Assembly: GCF_935822925.1 (NCBI RefSeq)
Contig: NZ_CAKXZS010000025.1
Location: 1 to 64,000, forward strand
Direction of reading: 5' to 3'
Source: Mesorhizobium ventifaucium
Lineage (GTDB): Bacteria > Pseudomonadota > Alphaproteobacteria > Rhizobiales > Rhizobiaceae
DNA length: 64,000 nucleotides
Shown: positions 62,288-64,000 of the stretch, one piece after another
How the letters are laid out: every line of letters begins with the position of its first letter
Numbering within the stretch: the stretch's first letter is position 1
The notes under the pieces: model-generated
What the model saw: the letters and a program-made list of their open reading frames with translations, nothing else
What the model was told of the DNA's origin: nothing
Databases searched by the model: none
Made by a program: the position numbers and the translations under genes

Positions 62288-63100
62288 TCAAGCCTTGCCG
62301 GGAACGGTCCTGATCACCGTTCCCCATGGATCCTCGCTGGTCGCTGCATCAGTCACATTGTCGGATCGCATTTCGACCCAAGCCAGGCCGGACCGGGAAG
62401 GATCGCGCCGGCCGGCGCCGGAACTCTGCCACGCATTGGCGCCGATGTGGTGGTGGTAGCCGCCTGACGACAGGAACACCGCCGCGCCACCATATTTCGC
62501 CACCGTGTCGAAGCCGAATTCCTGGTGCCACCAGGCTTCGGCGTCTTCCGGCCGACCGACGCGCAGATGGACGTGGCCGATGATGCTGTTGTCCGGCATG
62601 CCCTGCCAGCCGGCATCGCCGGCCGGCACTTCGGCGACGACCGACGAAATATTCAGCCGTTCGGTCGCCATCGCTATCTTGTCGCCATTCCATTTCCAGT
62701 CTTCATGGCGGCGGTCGGCATAGATCTCGATGCCGTTACCTTCAGGATCGGTCAGGTAGAGCGCCTCGCTGACCAGATGGTCGGAAGCACCGTCGATGCC
62801 GATATTGTTGGCGATGGCGTGGTTGATCCAGCGCCCGAGGTCGGCCCGGCTGGGCAGCAGGAAGGCTGTGTGGAAGAGGCCGGCGCTGCGCGGATCGTCG
62901 GGCTTCGCCGTTGCATCGGCCTCGATGTCGAGCAAGGGACGATTGGCGGCGCCCAGCGTGATCGTGCCGCCGGCGCGGCTCAGTTCCCGCAGACCGACGA
63001 CGTCGTGATAATAGGCAGCGAGATTTTCGGCATCTCGCGCCCGCAACCCGACACGGGCAACGCTGACCGGGGTCGTGGCGGCAAAAGGCAATTCGCTCAT
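62288..63100 (-). CDS. VOC (glyoxalase/extradiol dioxygenase-like) protein
   Basis: A protein of about 270 residues with two VOC modules. VARVGLRARDAENLAAYYHD and the metal-site stretch GLFHTAFLLPSRADLGRWIN, YLTDPEGNGIEIYADR and IGHVHLRVGRPEDAEAWWHQ are typical of CatE-like extradiol dioxygenases. The ATG at 63100 with GGAGA six bases upstream is used. An in-frame GTG at 63205 would add a twin-arginine-like leader (LTRRTMVGGAGLLALG), so an exported form is possible. Metal-binding His, His, Glu are present but the substrate is not evident. Confidence 0.82.
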   Translation of the reverse strand: MSELPFAATTPVSVARVGLRARDAENLAAYYHDVVGLRELSRAGGTITLGAANRPLLDIEADATAKPDDPRSAGLFHTAFLLPSRADLGRWINHAIANNIGIDGASDHLVSEALYLTDPEGNGIEIYADRRHEDWKWNGDKIAMATERLNISSVVAEVPAGDAGWQGMPDNSIIGHVHLRVGRPEDAEAWWHQEFGFDTVAKYGGAAVFLSSGGYHHHIGANAWQSSGAGRRDPSRSGLAWVEMRSDNVTDAATSEDPWGTVIRTVPGKA

Positions 63101-63319
63101 CAAAGTCTCCGTTTGGGCGGCCTTCGACGAGATCCCCAAAGCCAGGAGCCCGGCGCCACCTACCATTGTACGTCGTGTCAGTTCCAAATCCTGGGTCTCA
63201 TGCACACGGCTGTTTCTTTTCCCGATGAGAGATCGTCGTTCTCGATCGTTCACACAAGACGCCAAGAAGCGAACATGGTGTTCACTATTGTGAGCAATCG
63301 CAAATGATCAGACCCAGTT

Positions 63320-63368
63320 GCGCATGATCTTATACAAAAACCGCTTCACACTTTTGGGATCATGCGCG
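63320..63368. repeat. GCATGATC inverted repeat, second copy
   Basis: GCGCATGATCTTATACAAAA, a short CCGCTTCACA loop and CTTTTGGGATCATGCGC form an imperfect inverted pair like the one at 53581-53626. It lies upstream of the RBBP9-type gene. Confidence 0.7.
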
Positions 63369-63404
63369 GTTGCACGAAACCGTGTCCCTCGCTACATGCG
63401 CGCC

Positions 63405-63953
63405 ATGAAAGTCAGGGATGCAGACATTCTCATCGTGCCGGGCTACACCAATTCCGGCCCCGACCATTGGCAGAGCCGCTGGCAATCGAAATTGTCGACG
63501 GCGCGGCGCGTCGAGCAGGCGGAATGGTCGAAGCCAGTGCGCGAGGATTGGACGGCGAGCGTGGCGAAGGCGGTGAATGAGGCCGAGCGGCCGGTCGTCA
63601 TCGTCGCGCACTCACTCGGCGTCGCCGCCGTGATCCAGGCAATGCCCCAGTTCCAACGCCCGGTCGCCGGAGCCTTCTTCGTGGCGCCGCCCGACGTCGC
63701 CAACCCCAAGATAAAACCCAGGCACCTGATGACCTTCGGCCCTTATCCGCGCGAGCCGCTGGCATTTCCCTCGGTGATGATCGCCAGCCGCAACGACCCG
63801 TTCTGCACGTTCGAGGTGGCCGAGGACATTGCCGGCGCCTGGGGTTCACTGTTCATCGACGCTGGCGAGGCCGGACATCTCAACGCCGATTCCGGCTTCG
63901 GCCCATGGCCGGAAGGCTCGATGACGTTCGCCAAATTCCTGACGGACCTTTAG
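63405..63953 (+). CDS. RBBP9/YdeN-family alpha/beta hydrolase
   Basis: A 182-residue small serine hydrolase of the RBBP9/YdeN family. DADILIVPGYTNSGPDHWQS is the diagnostic start, with the nucleophile elbow VVIVAHSLGVAAVIQA, the acid near MIASRNDPFCTF and the histidine in AGEAGHLNADSGFGPW. The start is uncertain between 63396 and 63405; the latter begins as usual for the family. Monocistronic. Confidence 0.92.
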   Translation: MKVRDADILIVPGYTNSGPDHWQSRWQSKLSTARRVEQAEWSKPVREDWTASVAKAVNEAERPVVIVAHSLGVAAVIQAMPQFQRPVAGAFFVAPPDVANPKIKPRHLMTFGPYPREPLAFPSVMIASRNDPFCTFEVAEDIAGAWGSLFIDAGEAGHLNADSGFGPWPEGSMTFAKFLTDL

Positions 63954-64000
63954 TGCATGTCGCCCAAAAGCATGCCCTCGGGCCTGACCCGAGGGTGCGC
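63953..64000. repeat. Mosaic repeat copy in reverse orientation, cut by the window end
   Basis: GTGCATGTCGCCCAAAAGCA and the CCTCGGGCCTGACCCGAGG hairpin are the reverse of the right half of the element at 24665-24771. The element continues past the window end. Confidence 0.8.

Overview
The window looks like a chromosomal segment of a Mesorhizobium-type alphaproteobacterium (Rhizobiales, Phyllobacteriaceae). Three things suggest this: high-GC genes with rhizobial-type products, the long class II ribonucleotide reductase NrdJ with a cysteine-rich tail, and many short palindromic repeats of the kind scattered between rhizobial genes. This assignment is an inference; the window holds no rRNA or other taxonomic marker.

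Layout. 0.3-3.9 kb: three related DUF900-type alpha/beta-hydrolase lipoproteins; the middle copy is a frameshifted tandem duplicate. 2.7-9.9 kb: an RND efflux operon (two lipoprotein adaptors, RND pump, third hydrolase) divergent from its TetR regulator, with a palindromic operator between them. 9.9-16.5 kb: adenine deaminase, small proteins, tRNA-Leu(UAA), NudK-type hydrolase, an old-yellow-enzyme oxidoreductase, DUF982 and DUF2188 proteins. 16.7-21.2 kb: a complete CUT1 sugar ABC transporter behind a LacI-type palindrome. 21.5-24.7 kb: MoCF/CinA-like protein, tandem USP protein, xanthine phosphoribosyltransferase, Nudix hydrolase. 25.2-29.3 kb: nrdJ with NrdR-box-like operators.

29.3-32.1 kb is an AT-richer defence islet. 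It holds a type I CBASS-like pair, a two-TM beta-barrel (Cap15-like) effector overlapping a CD-NTase, and an opposing DarT/DUF4433-like ADP-ribosyltransferase gene. The CD-NTase carries one frameshift and the DarT-like gene two, so the islet looks decayed or badly read.

32.4-39.8 kb: phytase-like esterase, GH25 lysozyme lipoprotein, small proteins, a broken GFA gene, alpha/beta hydrolase plus SRPBCC protein, a 0.6-kb composite inverted repeat and a ParB-domain mini-protein. 39.9-48.0 kb is a possible uncharacterised catabolic cluster: dimethylformamidase-like protein, class III aminotransferase, BKACE/DUF849 (frameshifted), GNAT, acetylpolyamine-deacetylase-like protein, then a convergent cysteine-desulfurase-like gene (frameshifted) and an aldo/keto reductase.

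48.4-51.2 kb: small and secreted proteins. 51.2-56.2 kb: a molybdenum-hydroxylase maturation set (MoxR ATPase, CoxE-like VWA protein, split XdhC, fused MPT-binding/MobA-like protein) without structural subunits. 56.2-64 kb: flavin reductase, Leu/Ile/Val-type binding protein overlapping a P1 peptidase, DUF2171 and DUF2259 proteins, a decayed membrane-protein gene, purB, a VOC protein and an RBBP9-type hydrolase. Indels interrupt seven genes in all. Some of these are clear pseudogenes; the single-base cases could be sequencing errors.
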